A stretch of DNA of 64,000 nucleotides from Ureibacillus sp. FSL W7-1570 (GCF_038593265.1 NZ_CP151979.1:1240001-1304000), one strand, 5' to 3'. Positions 11,044 to 20,521 are shown, counted from the stretch's first letter. The notes: generated by a model not told the origin, from the sequence alone. Made by a program: numbers and translations.

Positions 11044-11682
11044 TTATAAATAGTCCAGCCATTCGGTATATGCTTTTAAAGCTTCTTTTTCATAACCGAG
11101 CCGCAATGAGGTCAACAATCTTTGCAAAATCGGTTTTTCTTCCTCCGTCGTCACTTTTTTTAATGCACCTGCGCTATAAGCGGCGAGTTGAATCCATATG
11201 CGCAAAGCCAAACGATTTTCAGAGGCGATCAATAATTCGCGCAAAATATGATCCCGAATGACTTCCGTTTCCAATTCAATTTTTAAAAATAAGCTTTCCC
11301 AAACGGGGAGTTCCCTTAACCGTTTATTTGCACAAATGATGCGTATCGCTTCTTTTTCATGAATTTCCCGGGTTTTATGGACATCACGTATCGATTGATT
11401 TTCTTGCAAAATAAAAGTCGCCAATAATTCCACAAGCCGGTATTGTTGCGAAGAGGCCAAAAAAGTGCCTCCACCATGCCGGGTTTCAATAATGCCCAGC
11501 AATTCCAAGCTGCGGAGCGCCTCCCTCACCGAAGATCTGCCGACACCCAGCATCTCTGATAAAACTCTCTCGGAAGGCAGTTTGTCACCCGGTTGCAGTT
11601 TTTCCCTAATAATCAAGTCTTTCAATTTGCTGACAATTTCCAGAAAGACTTTTTTGTTCTCCTGTTTCTCATTCATGTTCAC
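11044..11682 (-). CDS. FadR/GntR family transcriptional regulator
   Basis: 212-residue regulator. The N-terminal winged helix-turn-helix shows the GntR signature (LIIREKLQPGDKLPSERVLSEMLGVGRSSVREALRSL, residues about 22-58, followed by the wing GIIETRHGGGTF), then an all-helical effector domain of FadR (FCD) type that lacks an obvious complete metal-ligand His set. It precedes accD-accA, and a perfect FadR-type operator overlaps its own start site, so it is very likely autoregulated and may tune malonyl-CoA supply. The effector is unknown. The start has only a weak AAAGTG ribosome site; ATG at 11676, two codons downstream, is an alternative. Confidence 0.85.
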   Translation of the reverse strand: MNMNEKQENKKVFLEIVSKLKDLIIREKLQPGDKLPSERVLSEMLGVGRSSVREALRSLELLGIIETRHGGGTFLASSQQYRLVELLATFILQENQSIRDVHKTREIHEKEAIRIICANKRLRELPVWESLFLKIELETEVIRDHILRELLIASENRLALRIWIQLAAYSAGALKKVTTEEEKPILQRLLTSLRLGYEKEALKAYTEWLDYL

Positions 11683-11755
11683 TTTAATCTTTTTAACAAC
11701 CCCTTATTCCGATCCCGTTGGAAAGGATAGTTCAGAGAAGTTCACCATTTCGACA

Positions 11756-11776
11756 AAAAGTGGTCAGACCACTTTT
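11756..11776. promoter_or_regulatory. FadR/GntR-type operator
   Basis: Perfect 21-bp inverted repeat of the form AAAAGTGGTC-A-GACCACTTTT. Its core TGGTCNGACCA fits the operator pattern known for the FadR branch of GntR regulators. It spans the predicted start site of the adjacent FadR-like gene. Confidence 0.75.
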
Positions 11777-11781
11777 GTTCC

Positions 11782-11810
11782 AGTTTACAAAATGTTTTCT
11801 CCTTTGTAAA
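11782..11810 (-). promoter_or_regulatory. Promoter of the fadR-like-accD-accA unit
   Basis: -35 TTTACA (11805-11810), 17-bp spacer, -10 TAAACT (11782-11787) on the minus strand. The operator at 11756-11776 lies immediately downstream. Confidence 0.6.
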
Positions 11811-11838
11811 GAAAAAACTGTGCAAAAACGCACAGTTT
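11811..11838 (-). terminator. Terminator after dnaE
   Basis: 9-bp perfect stem (11815-11823 with 11830-11838) and a T run on the minus strand, 28 bases past the dnaE stop. Confidence 0.85.
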
Positions 11839-11865
11839 CTGTAATTTCTGATAAAAACTCTCTCG

Positions 11866-14800
11866 TTATTGAAGCAATTTAATTATTTTTATGATAATTT
11901 GAGGCTGATTAAAACGGTATTGCACTTTTCCTTCCAGATAGACTAGCAGGTCTTCTCTCAGCCAACCCATGCATTCATTATATTGTTTCGGAAAAATCGT
12001 GGTGGATATCGAACCATACTCATCCTGCACTTGAACAAAGGCCATCAATTCTCCGTTTTTCGTGCGGAGTTGACGAATGGATTCCACCATTCCGGCAAAT
12101 TTCACATAAGTGTCCTGCGGTGCCCGCTTCAACTGAAGAATGTTGGTATCGACATGCAGACGTTTGCGCACGGTTTCAACCGGGTGTTCCGTCAAATAAA
12201 ACCCTAATACTTCCTTTTCAAATTGGAGTTTCATTTTATTGGGAACCGGTGGAACTTCCATATATTTCGGCTTTCCAAACAAAGAAGCCTGCGAAGTGAA
12301 TAAATTCTCATCTTCTGTCGGCCGGACGATTCCAGCATGTTTTTCCGCCGCTTCAATCGTCGCTAGAAGCGTTGCCCGGTCTTTGCCGAAGTCGTCGAGC
12401 ACCCCCGCTTTGATCAAGGGTTCGATGGATTTTCGCGTGAAATATTTCCCGCTCAATGCAACGGCCAAATCGAACAGGTCGGAAAACTTGCCTTGCTCCT
12501 TTCGAACCTCCATCAATTTTTGCAAAAAGGATTGGGAGACGCCCAATATGGCTGATAAGCTGAACCTGATGCTTCCGTTTTCCACGGTAAACACTCTGCC
12601 GCTTTTATGGAGGGATGGACGCAAAATGTTTATGCCCTTGCTTCTCGCTTCCACAATAAAGGAGAACAACTTATCTTGATTTCCCGTTGCAAAAGTCATC
12701 ATCACCGCGTAAAACTCCAAAGGAAAATGGGCTTTTAAGTAGGCCATTTGATAGGAAATCATGCTATAAGCTACTGCGTGGCTTTTCGCAAATCCGTAAT
12801 CCGCAAAGCGGACGATCTGTTCATATACCGATTCCGCCACTTCTTTGCCGTATCCTTTGTTAATGGCACCATTGACGAAAGCGACTCTTTGTTCTTCCAA
12901 CACTTCCCGCTTTTTCTTGCTGACCGCTCTTCTTAGCAAATCGGCCTGTCCCAGGGAGAATCCCGCCAAAATGTGTGCAATTTGCATGATTTGTTCCTGG
13001 TACACAATGATGCCGTACGTTTCTTTCAGGATCGGCTCCAAATCCGCATGGGGCATAATAACAGGCTCAAGCCCCTTTTTTCTTGCCGCATAAACCGGTA
13101 TAAACTGCATTGGTCCGGGTCTGTATAAGGCATTCACCGCGACAATATCGGAAAATTGGGTAGGGACAATTTCCTTCAGCGCATTTTTCATCCCTTCCGA
13201 TTCCAGCTGGAAAATCCCCAACGTATCCCCTTTTTGCAAAAGTTCAAAGGTTTGTTTGTCATCAAGTGGAATCTCATTGAGATCGATACGCCGATTTCGG
13301 GTGTAGTAAATCATTTTTTGAATTTGTTCAATCATCGTTAAATTGCGCAATCCCAAAAAGTCCATTTTTAGCAGGCCCATTTGTTCCACTTCCTGCATCG
13401 GCCATTGGGTCAGAAAAATGCCGTCATGCCCCTTTTCGATCGGAACGACCTCCACCAAAGGAACCGGGCTTAACACAACTCCTGCCGCATGGGTGGAAGC
13501 ATTCCGGGGCAAGCCTTCCAATTTCAGCGCCGTTTCAAACCAGCGTTTCCGGATTCCTTCCCCTCCGACCCAATTTCTGAAAGCCTCATTCGTCTTATAT
13601 GCTTCCATCAATGTGATGCCCGGCTTATTCGGAATAAAGCGGGAAATCATTTCAAGGGTATCCGGTTCGAAATTGAACATTCTTGCAACATCCCGGGCTA
13701 CGGCCTTTGCTGACAGCGTTCCGAAGGTGATGATTTGTGCCACATGCTTTTCCCTATATTTTTTTGCCACATATTCGATGACTTCTTCCCTTCTCGTATC
13801 GAGAAAGTCTATATCGATATCCGGCAAGGTCACCCGCTCGGGATTCAAGAACCGCTCAAACAACAATCCATATCGGATCGGATCCACTTGGGTGATGTAC
13901 AGGGAATAAGCGACCAGGGAGCCTGCGGACGAACCCCTTCCAGGTCCTGTTAAAATATGTTGTCTGCGGGCATAATTCATAAAATCCGCCACAATCAAAA
14001 AATAATCCGAAAAGCCCATGGAACATATGATTTCCAGTTCATAATTCAATCGGTTCACGTAAATTTCATTGGGGGAATCCGTTTTTAAGCGTTCTTTTAG
14101 GCCCTTTAACGCAAGCCTTTTTAACACCTGTTCGGCACTTTGTCCTTCCGGCAAAGGATATTTCGGCATGATATGTCCTTTCTGCTCAATTTCCACTTGG
14201 CATCCGAGAAGCATCTTTCTGCTTTCTTCCAACCATTCTTTGCGGTCTTGAAACCATTTCATCCATTCTTCCCGGGTTGGGGTATAATGGTGCCCTTCTT
14301 CTTTCAAAGATGATTGTTCACTCAGTTTGACACCCAGATCGATGCTTCTGGCCACCCGATAACTGAAGGCATCTTCCCGCTTTAAATATAAACATTCATG
14401 AAGTGCCAGAATCGGAATATGTAATGTTTCACTAAAACGGAGGACTTCGCTTTCAAATGCGGATTTTTCCCCGCCTATTCTTGAAATCCCCAACCATAAC
14501 CGACCGTGGAAAATCCCCTTCAACAATTCAATCATGGAGGCATTCTCCAACCAAACCCCATCATCATCGATGGCGGGAATGACGATGCAAATGCCTTCCG
14601 AGTAGCCTTTTAGCCACTGGATCGGCAAATGTTCATCATCTCTTATGGCAATGCTGCTTGAGATTTTTAACAGATTTTTATAGCCGATGTTGTCCCGTGC
14701 GTAAATCAGGAGGGGCAGAACGATGCGGCCGGATTGTATTTTGGCGGTCAGGCCAATGACGGGATGAATCCCTGCCTTTTTTAATCCATGGTAAAAAGGC

Positions 14801-14937
14801 AAAAGCCCGTACAATTTCGAATTGACGATTGCACAAGCTTCTGCCTTTTGTTCAACTAAAAAAGGGATGAGTTCTTCCATACGAATCGTACTTTTTAATA
14901 AATCTGCACTTGTTCGTATTTGCGGATAAACGGACAT
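11866..14937 (-). CDS. dnaE: DNA polymerase III subunit alpha (DnaE)
   Basis: Replicative polymerase of the C family, DnaE type, working with PolC in Gram-positive bacteria (primer extension, lagging strand). 1023 residues, roughly 90 shorter than the B. subtilis enzyme. The polymerase palm carries GPGRGSSAGSLVAYSL and the catalytic PDIDIDF; the fingers region has RRAVSKKKREV; a helix-hairpin-helix region and a C-terminal OB fold (FAGMVESIRQLRTKNGELMAF) follow. The N-terminal PHP domain is degenerate: the HxH motif position reads YPQIR and later ligands are also replaced. Start at 14937, seven bases after GGGAGG. It follows nrnA by 18 bases. Confidence 0.93.
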   Translation of the reverse strand: MSVYPQIRTSADLLKSTIRMEELIPFLVEQKAEACAIVNSKLYGLLPFYHGLKKAGIHPVIGLTAKIQSGRIVLPLLIYARDNIGYKNLLKISSSIAIRDDEHLPIQWLKGYSEGICIVIPAIDDDGVWLENASMIELLKGIFHGRLWLGISRIGGEKSAFESEVLRFSETLHIPILALHECLYLKREDAFSYRVARSIDLGVKLSEQSSLKEEGHHYTPTREEWMKWFQDRKEWLEESRKMLLGCQVEIEQKGHIMPKYPLPEGQSAEQVLKRLALKGLKERLKTDSPNEIYVNRLNYELEIICSMGFSDYFLIVADFMNYARRQHILTGPGRGSSAGSLVAYSLYITQVDPIRYGLLFERFLNPERVTLPDIDIDFLDTRREEVIEYVAKKYREKHVAQIITFGTLSAKAVARDVARMFNFEPDTLEMISRFIPNKPGITLMEAYKTNEAFRNWVGGEGIRKRWFETALKLEGLPRNASTHAAGVVLSPVPLVEVVPIEKGHDGIFLTQWPMQEVEQMGLLKMDFLGLRNLTMIEQIQKMIYYTRNRRIDLNEIPLDDKQTFELLQKGDTLGIFQLESEGMKNALKEIVPTQFSDIVAVNALYRPGPMQFIPVYAARKKGLEPVIMPHADLEPILKETYGIIVYQEQIMQIAHILAGFSLGQADLLRRAVSKKKREVLEEQRVAFVNGAINKGYGKEVAESVYEQIVRFADYGFAKSHAVAYSMISYQMAYLKAHFPLEFYAVMMTFATGNQDKLFSFIVEARSKGINILRPSLHKSGRVFTVENGSIRFSLSAILGVSQSFLQKLMEVRKEQGKFSDLFDLAVALSGKYFTRKSIEPLIKAGVLDDFGKDRATLLATIEAAEKHAGIVRPTEDENLFTSQASLFGKPKYMEVPPVPNKMKLQFEKEVLGFYLTEHPVETVRKRLHVDTNILQLKRAPQDTYVKFAGMVESIRQLRTKNGELMAFVQVQDEYGSISTTIFPKQYNECMGWLREDLLVYLEGKVQYRFNQPQIIIKIIKLLQ

Positions 14938-14955
14938 CTGCATCCCTCCCAACTT

Positions 14956-15900
14956 TTATTGATACTCTTTGCAAAGCTGTTTCAAGTCTGCAATCACTTG
15001 ATCCACTTCTTCCCATGAATAGGCGGTCGCACCGGATGCCAAAGGATGTCCGCCTCCATGGTATTTTTTTGCAAGCTCGTTGATGATTGGCCCTTTGGAA
15101 CGCAATCTTACACGGATTTCATTTTCTTCTTCAACGAAAATCGCCCAGGCACGGACCCCTTTGATATTGCTGAGGGAGCCCACCAATGAGGACGTTTCGG
15201 AAACAGTGACATCAAATTCTTTCAACAGTTCTTTCGGAAGCTTGATGAAAGCAGCTCCGTTTTCATCCATTGTGAAGTTTTGATACACATATCCTTGCAA
15301 TTTCAATAAATTCTCTTCCATCTCATACATGCCATTGAAAATTTCATTGCGGTCAAATGAATATTGTATCAATTGTCCCGCAATTTCAAAGGTTCTTGTT
15401 GTGGTGCTTGGAAATAAAAATCTGCCCGTATCTCCAACAATTCCCGCAAAAAGGAATCTCGCCGATTGTTCTGTCATTTTCCAATTTTTATAAACCCGGC
15501 CTTCTTCATACAATTCATAAATCATTTCACTGCAGGAACTGGAAGCGGTGTCAACCCACAACAAATCGCCGTAAGCATCATCATTGGGATGGTGATCGAT
15601 TTTTATAAGAAAGTCTCCTTTGGAAAATCGTTGATCATCAATTCTTTCTGTATTTGCCGTATCTGTCACTATGACAAGTGCCCCATTATATACCTCATCC
15701 GGAATATTGTCCGGACGGTCCAAATAAGACAATAATTCATCATGGGTGCCAACAGCATATACCTTTTTATTTGGATAATTGTCTTGGATCAATGCTTTTA
15801 ACCCCATTTGGGAACCGTATGCATCCGGATCCGGACGGACATGCCTGTGAATGATGATGGTATCATATTGCTCAATTGTGTCGATGATTTGTCTTTTCAA
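14956..15900 (-). CDS. nrnA: Oligoribonuclease / 3'-phosphoadenosine 5'-phosphate phosphatase NrnA
   Basis: DHH/DHHA1 phosphoesterase that degrades nanoRNA and pAp in Bacillales. 314 residues. Motif order: HRHVRPDPDAYGS (motif I), VIVTDTANTERID (motif II), the DHH triad in KIDHHPNDD, and the DHHA1 GGGHPLASGAT near the C-terminus. The TTG at 15900 is used, seven bases after GGAGGG; the more upstream TTG is itself part of that ribosome site. Adjacent to dnaE as in B. subtilis (ytqI-dnaE). Confidence 0.94.
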   Translation of the reverse strand: MKRQIIDTIEQYDTIIIHRHVRPDPDAYGSQMGLKALIQDNYPNKKVYAVGTHDELLSYLDRPDNIPDEVYNGALVIVTDTANTERIDDQRFSKGDFLIKIDHHPNDDAYGDLLWVDTASSSCSEMIYELYEEGRVYKNWKMTEQSARFLFAGIVGDTGRFLFPSTTTRTFEIAGQLIQYSFDRNEIFNGMYEMEENLLKLQGYVYQNFTMDENGAAFIKLPKELLKEFDVTVSETSSLVGSLSNIKGVRAWAIFVEEENEIRVRLRSKGPIINELAKKYHGGGHPLASGATAYSWEEVDQVIADLKQLCKEYQ

Positions 15901-16001
15901 ATTATGACCCTCCAAAATATGATAAAAATTTTAATTAGTATATTAGCATTTTTCTAAAAAAATCGTTACAATAATTTTAGTTTGTTTAGGAGGTTCTGAA
16001 A

Positions 16002-16310
16002 ATGCTGAATGCTTTATTGGTCACACTTATTATTGCTTCATTCGCCGCTTATTTTTACTATAAAACGAAACAATTCCGTTCCACTTTGCCGATCCAAAAA
16101 AAATGGTATAAAGCAAAAGCAGGCGTTGCTTTAGGTCTTTTTGTCGTTTTTTTTGGATTGAACACCTTCGTGGTACAAGATTCAATGTTAGGTTATATTG
16201 TCGGGGCAGTTTTTGTCATCGTGGGATTAATGGAATCCTATTTCAATTTGAAACGTGCAAAACACGAAGGAAAATTTGTCAAACAGGAATATGAATTAAA
16301 CAAACAGTAA
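16002..16310 (+). CDS. ytpI: YtpI-like small membrane protein
   Basis: 102-residue protein with three predicted membrane helices (residues 3-22, 44-62, 66-84) and a lysine-rich tail. YtpI family, function unknown. A strong ribosome site (AGGAGG) lies eight bases before the ATG. Divergent from nrnA-dnaE and convergent with ytoI, the order known from B. subtilis. Ends at a bidirectional terminator. Confidence 0.75.
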   Translation: MLNALLVTLIIASFAAYFYYKTKQFRSTLPIQKKWYKAKAGVALGLFVVFFGLNTFVVQDSMLGYIVGAVFVIVGLMESYFNLKRAKHEGKFVKQEYELNKQ

Positions 16311-16330
16311 TTGTAAGAAATAAACTTTGA

Positions 16331-16366
16331 AAAAAGTTGTCCAATCGTGCTTGGACAACTTTTTTT
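16331..16366. terminator. Bidirectional terminator between ytpI and ytoI
   Basis: 14-bp perfect stem (16331-16344 with 16351-16364) bounded by A and T runs, placed between two convergent genes. Confidence 0.85.
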
Positions 16367-16373
16367 ATGCAGT

Positions 16374-17681
16374 TTAACGATCGAGCAACTGGAAGGTGGC
16401 CATCGCTTTCCCAACGAGTGAATCTTCATGAAAAACATCAAAATCCATTTTCACGAATTTTCTACTCATATCCAATATATGTGGAACGACCTTTAGCACA
16501 CTATCCATCTGAATCGGCTTGATATAATAAGTGGCAATATTCTCCAGCACGGCATCTCCCCGTTTTCTTCTTTTCAATGCAATCAATCCCACTTCCGTGA
16601 GCAGGGTCGTAAAGGCACCATAAGATACCGCACCATATTGGTTCGTCATCTGTGGAGTCACCGTAAACTCGACGACAACCTCTTCTTCGCCCAGCACTTT
16701 CATTTCGCCTTTGACGATATCATCAATGGTCTCGCCATGCTGCGGTTGGTGTTGGGATGTTTGCAACGCTTTCAATACGTCCTGGCGGCTGATGACGCCT
16801 TGCAAATATCCGTCATCATCCACCACCGGTAGCAGATCGATTCCTTCCCAAACCATCCGGTGACCCGCCGAAGCGACACTGGTTTTCATGGAAACCGAAA
16901 TCGGATGTTTTGTCATGACTTTTTCAATCAATTCGTTCCCGTCTTTCCCGAATACGTCCTTCACAGTGACAATTCCCACTAATTTATTATTTTTTGCAAC
17001 AACCGGAAAAGCGCCATGGGATGTATGGGCATTCAAAGAGTGGAAATCGGCCACCGTTTGACCGACCGTGAGTTTCGCCGTATCTTCCAACTTCACATAA
17101 ATGTCTTCTATCAACAAGATGTCCTTTTTAATGAGTTGGTCATAAATGGCACGGTTAATCATTGTTGCAACGGTAAATGTATCATAACTGGATGAAATGA
17201 TCGGCAATTCCAATTCATCGGCAAGCCTTTTATTTTCTTCCGTCGTATCAAAACCGCCCGTGATCAACACGGCAGCTCCCGTCTTTAAGGCGTTGTAATG
17301 GGCTTTGATACGGTTGCCGACAATCAAAAGGCTTCCCGGATCGGTATAGCGCATCATATCTTCCAGCTGCATTGCGCCAATGACAAATTTATTCAATGTT
17401 TTATGCAGCCCCGCTTTTCCACCGAGCACTTGTCCGTCCACGATATTGACGATTTCAGCGAAAGTCAAGCGTTCAATATTTTCTTTCTTTTTCTTTTCAA
17501 TTCGGATTGTTCCGACACGTTCAATGGAACTCACCAAGCTTCGATTTTCCGCTTCTTTGATTGCCCGATAAGCCGTGCCTTCGCTTACCTGCATTTCTTT
17601 CGCAATTTGCCGGACTGAAATTTTTTCGCCAATAGGTAGTGACTCGATATATTGCAGTATTTTTTCATGTTTTGTTGACAT
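16374..17681 (-). CDS. ytoI: DRTGG/CBS/hotdog multidomain regulator (YtoI-like)
   Basis: 435 residues with four modules: an N-terminal DeoR-like helix-turn-helix (IGEKISVRQIAKEMQVSEGTAYRAIKEAE, about 15-45), a DRTGG domain (about 65-175), a CBS pair (about 185-305, with KHPISVSMKTSVASAGHRMVW and LPVVDDDGYLQGVISRQDVL) and a C-terminal hotdog domain (about 325-435). CBS pairs usually sense adenine nucleotides and the hotdog domain suggests an acyl-CoA-like ligand, but the role is unknown. ATG at 17681 follows AGGTG by six bases; GTG three codons upstream is possible. Opposes ytpI. Confidence 0.85.
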   Translation of the reverse strand: MSTKHEKILQYIESLPIGEKISVRQIAKEMQVSEGTAYRAIKEAENRSLVSSIERVGTIRIEKKKKENIERLTFAEIVNIVDGQVLGGKAGLHKTLNKFVIGAMQLEDMMRYTDPGSLLIVGNRIKAHYNALKTGAAVLITGGFDTTEENKRLADELELPIISSSYDTFTVATMINRAIYDQLIKKDILLIEDIYVKLEDTAKLTVGQTVADFHSLNAHTSHGAFPVVAKNNKLVGIVTVKDVFGKDGNELIEKVMTKHPISVSMKTSVASAGHRMVWEGIDLLPVVDDDGYLQGVISRQDVLKALQTSQHQPQHGETIDDIVKGEMKVLGEEEVVVEFTVTPQMTNQYGAVSYGAFTTLLTEVGLIALKRRKRGDAVLENIATYYIKPIQMDSVLKVVPHILDMSRKFVKMDFDVFHEDSLVGKAMATFQLLDR

Positions 17682-17749
17682 CGATATCACCTGTTTTCAT
17701 CGTACTTTCATTCTACTCCCATAGTGTACCATATTTTCAATTATGTATA

Positions 17750-17815
17750 GAAAAAAATCGAGAAAGCCGTCATGGATATTTTCAAAAAAGAAAATTCCCC
17801 ATAACCTGCTTTCTC
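17750..17815 (-). terminator. Long hairpin terminator after ytkL
   Basis: GAGAAAGC/GCTTTCTC outer stem (17760-17767 with 17808-17815) with an inner hairpin, followed on the minus strand by ATTTTTTTC. It lies 33 bases past the ytkL stop. Confidence 0.65.
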
Positions 17816-17847
17816 TTGTCCTATTGATTTAGCATCCGCTTTGATAT

Positions 17848-18528
17848 TTAAGGCAATTCAACCTTTTGCCCCGGCTCCAAAATTTGCACTCTGCTGTTTT
17901 TCACCAATTTGGCAAAGTCATTAGGATCTTGTTTAATTAACGGGAATGTATTGTAGTGGATTGGTACGACTGTTTTCGGTCTCAACAATTCCACCGCATA
18001 TGCCGCGTCTTCCGGTCCCATTGTGAAGTTGTCCCCGATTGGCAAGAAAGCGACATCGATGTCATTGCGGTCGCCAATCAATTTCATATCACCGAATAAC
18101 GCAGTGTCGCCTGCGTGATAAATAGTCAAACCTTCCGCATAGAACAAGATTCCGCCAGGGTTTCCTGCATTGACGACTTCCGTTTCCGTTTCATAAGTGG
18201 AACCGTGGAAAGCAAGGGTATATTTCACTTTACCGAACGGGAACTGATACGCCCCTCCAACGCCCATCGGATGCGCATTCACGCCTATTTTTTGCAGATA
18301 TACGGCAAGCTCATTCAAGGCCACCACTTGGGAATTGTTCGCCTTTGCAAGGGCGATCGCATCCCCTACATGATCGTTATGACCGTGTGTAAGCAAAATA
18401 ACATCCGGTTTTTCTTCTTCCGCTTTTAAATCTGTCAAAGGGTTTCCGGTAATAAACGGGTCGATTAGGATCGTGGTACCATTCGTTTTGATCTTTACAA
18501 CAGAATGACCATGGTAAGAAATTTCCAT
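17848..18528 (-). CDS. ytkL: UPF0173 metal-dependent hydrolase (YtkL-like)
   Basis: 226-residue metallo-beta-lactamase-fold hydrolase. The zinc motif [10 protein letters not shown] (HxHxDH) begins near residue 47, further ligands are in YHAGDTA and near the C-terminus in VPIHYNTFP. Normal length for UPF0173; substrate unknown. ATG has GGAGGGGG at good distance. Monocistronic between ytoI and a divergent peptidase gene, with its own terminator. Confidence 0.88.
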   Translation of the reverse strand: MEISYHGHSVVKIKTNGTTILIDPFITGNPLTDLKAEEEKPDVILLTHGHNDHVGDAIALAKANNSQVVALNELAVYLQKIGVNAHPMGVGGAYQFPFGKVKYTLAFHGSTYETETEVVNAGNPGGILFYAEGLTIYHAGDTALFGDMKLIGDRNDIDVAFLPIGDNFTMGPEDAAYAVELLRPKTVVPIHYNTFPLIKQDPNDFAKLVKNSRVQILEPGQKVELP

Positions 18529-18662
18529 TAAGATTCCCCCTCCAATAAATTAAATTCATCTTCATTATTTCTACATATCCATCTTTTTTCCTTCTTTTTG
18601 CTATACTAATACTGTAATATTTCAAATTCGTGTTTATTAACACAATGTTGGAGGAAATTTTC

Positions 18663-19757
18663 ATGAAGAAAAGAATTGAAAAGGTCCAGTCATACTTGAA
18701 GGATCAGCATATTGATTTGGCTTTTATCACAAATCCCGATAATGTTTTTTATTTTTCCGGTTTTCGGAGCAATCCCCACGAGAGATTACTCGGTATTGCA
18801 ATCTTTCAGGATATGGACCCGTTTATCATTTGCCCCAAAATGGAAATTCCGGATGCAAAAGCTTCCGGTTGGCCATTTGATGTGATTGGTCATGGCGATA
18901 CGGACCAGCCATGGAACATATTGGCAAATGAAATCCAATCCCGTACAAAGAACATTTCAACGATCGCCATTGAAAAGGAACATCTCACAGTCGATCGCTA
19001 TGAATCGCTGCAATCGTGTATTCAAGATGCAAGTTTTGTTTCAATCGATGAGCAAATGAATCAATTACGGGTTATCAAAGATGCCGATGAACTCGAAAAA
19101 TTAAGACAAGCTGCCGCGCTTGCGGATTACGCGATAGATGTTGGCGTAAAAGCCATCAAAGAAGGGATCACGGAACTGGAAATCGTCCAAATCATTGAAA
19201 GCGCCATCAAGGAAAAAGGATACTCCATGTCTTTTGAAACGACTGTATTGTCCGGACCAAAGGCGGCATCCCCGCATGGTACGCCAGGCAACCGGAAAAT
19301 CCAAAAAGGTGATTTCGTTTTATTCGATTTAGGTGTCATCTATGAAGGATACTGTTCCGACATTACCCGCACCGTCGCTTTTGGGGAAATTACGGAAGAA
19401 CAACGGAAAATCTACGAAACCGTGAAACGTTCGAACGAACAATCCATCAAAGCAGTAAAACCCGGCGTTCGCTGCATGGATTTGGACAGAATTTCCCGGG
19501 ACATAATTTCACAGGAAGGATATGGCGAATATTATACCCACCGGTTGGGTCACGGCCTCGGCATTTCAATTCATGAATTCCCATCCGTAACAGGAACAAA
19601 TGAGTTGGAATTGAAGCCGGGAATGGTCTTTACAATTGAACCTGGCATTTATAAAACCGGAGTTGCCGGAGTCCGTATCGAAGATGATGTCGTAGTGACG
19701 GAAAACGGCGTTGAAGTATTGACAAAATATCCAAAAGAATTGATTATCCTTCAATAA
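18663..19757 (+). CDS. Xaa-Pro peptidase (M24 family)
   Basis: 364-residue cytoplasmic metallopeptidase. N-terminal creatinase-like domain (about 1-125) followed by the pita-bread catalytic domain. The five metal ligands are visible: Asp in LFDLGVIYEGY, Asp in CSDITRTVAFG, His in HRLGHGLGISIHE, Glu in FTIEPGIY, Glu in RIEDDVVV. ATG at 18663 has TTGGAGG eight bases upstream. It probably trims N-terminal residues ahead of proline in peptides; dipeptidase activity of PepQ type is also possible. Divergent from ytkL, ends at a terminator shared with livF. Confidence 0.88.
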   Translation: MKKRIEKVQSYLKDQHIDLAFITNPDNVFYFSGFRSNPHERLLGIAIFQDMDPFIICPKMEIPDAKASGWPFDVIGHGDTDQPWNILANEIQSRTKNISTIAIEKEHLTVDRYESLQSCIQDASFVSIDEQMNQLRVIKDADELEKLRQAAALADYAIDVGVKAIKEGITELEIVQIIESAIKEKGYSMSFETTVLSGPKAASPHGTPGNRKIQKGDFVLFDLGVIYEGYCSDITRTVAFGEITEEQRKIYETVKRSNEQSIKAVKPGVRCMDLDRISRDIISQEGYGEYYTHRLGHGLGISIHEFPSVTGTNELELKPGMVFTIEPGIYKTGVAGVRIEDDVVVTENGVEVLTKYPKELIILQ

Positions 19758-19763
19758 CGTGAC

Positions 19764-19806
19764 GGAGCTTCTCTTTCTCCTTGAGACTTGAGAAGCTCCA
19801 TTTTTT
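19764..19806. terminator. Terminator between peptidase gene and livF
   Basis: 10-bp perfect stem (19764-19773 with 19790-19799), followed on the plus strand by ATTTTTT. The convergent livF stop lies at its edge. Confidence 0.8.
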
Positions 19807-20521
19807 ATACCGTCGTTTTCTTTTTCCCCAAATACGCTTCAACGATCCGCTCATCTTTGAGCAAATCTTTTGCGAAACCTTCCATGATGATTTTTCCGGT
19901 TTCCATGACATAACCATAATCCGCGATTTTCAACGCTTGTTTCGCATTTTGTTCCACCACTAATACGGTTGTTCCTTCCTCTTTAATCTCTTGAATGATG
20001 CGAAAGATTTCCGAAACAATGATGGGAGCAAGCCCCATCGATGGTTCATCCAGCAGCAACAGCTTCGGTTTTGAAAGCAATGCGCGGGCGATGGCCAGCA
20101 TTTGCTGCTGGCCGCCAGACAACGTGCCTGCCAATTGAGTTTGGCGTTCCTCCAAAATGGGAAACCGTTTCATCACCTGTTTGATGTCCTCTTTTACATT
20201 GCCATCTTTTCGATGATATGCGCCCATTTCAAGATTTTCCAGCACGGTCATTGTTGATAAGATCGCGCGTCCTTCGGGAACGAGCGCGATTCCTTTTCTC
20301 AGGAGTTGATGGGGTTTCAATCCCGTCACATTTTGACCTAAAAATTCCACCGTCCCTTTTTTTGGTTTTAACAGACCTGCAATCGTCCGCATCGTCGTCG
20401 ATTTGCCGGCCCCATTCGCTCCAAGAAGGGTGACGATTTTCCCTTCCTCCACTTCCAGATTGATTCCTTTTAAAGCCTGAATCTGTCCATAATAGGTTTC
20501 GATGTTTGTCAACTTAAGCAA
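19805..20521 (-). CDS. livF: Branched-chain amino acid ABC transporter, ATP-binding protein LivF
   Basis: 238-residue ATPase, one of the two LivF/LivG subunits. Walker A GANGAGKST, ABC signature LSGGQQQM, Walker B LLLLDEPSMG and the switch His region (VEQNAKQAL) are complete; GLAP after Walker B is typical of LivF. TTG start at 20521, nine bases after GGAGG, overlapping the end of livG by eight bases. Last gene of the livKHMGF operon. Confidence 0.92.
   Translation of the reverse strand: MLKLTNIETYYGQIQALKGINLEVEEGKIVTLLGANGAGKSTTMRTIAGLLKPKKGTVEFLGQNVTGLKPHQLLRKGIALVPEGRAILSTMTVLENLEMGAYHRKDGNVKEDIKQVMKRFPILEERQTQLAGTLSGGQQQMLAIARALLSKPKLLLLDEPSMGLAPIIVSEIFRIIQEIKEEGTTVLVVEQNAKQALKIADYGYVMETGKIIMEGFAKDLLKDERIVEAYLGKKKTTV

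Noticed and set aside
13343-13909. 188-codon open frame opposite dnaE
   Set aside because: Lies fully inside the conserved polymerase core; antisense shadow.
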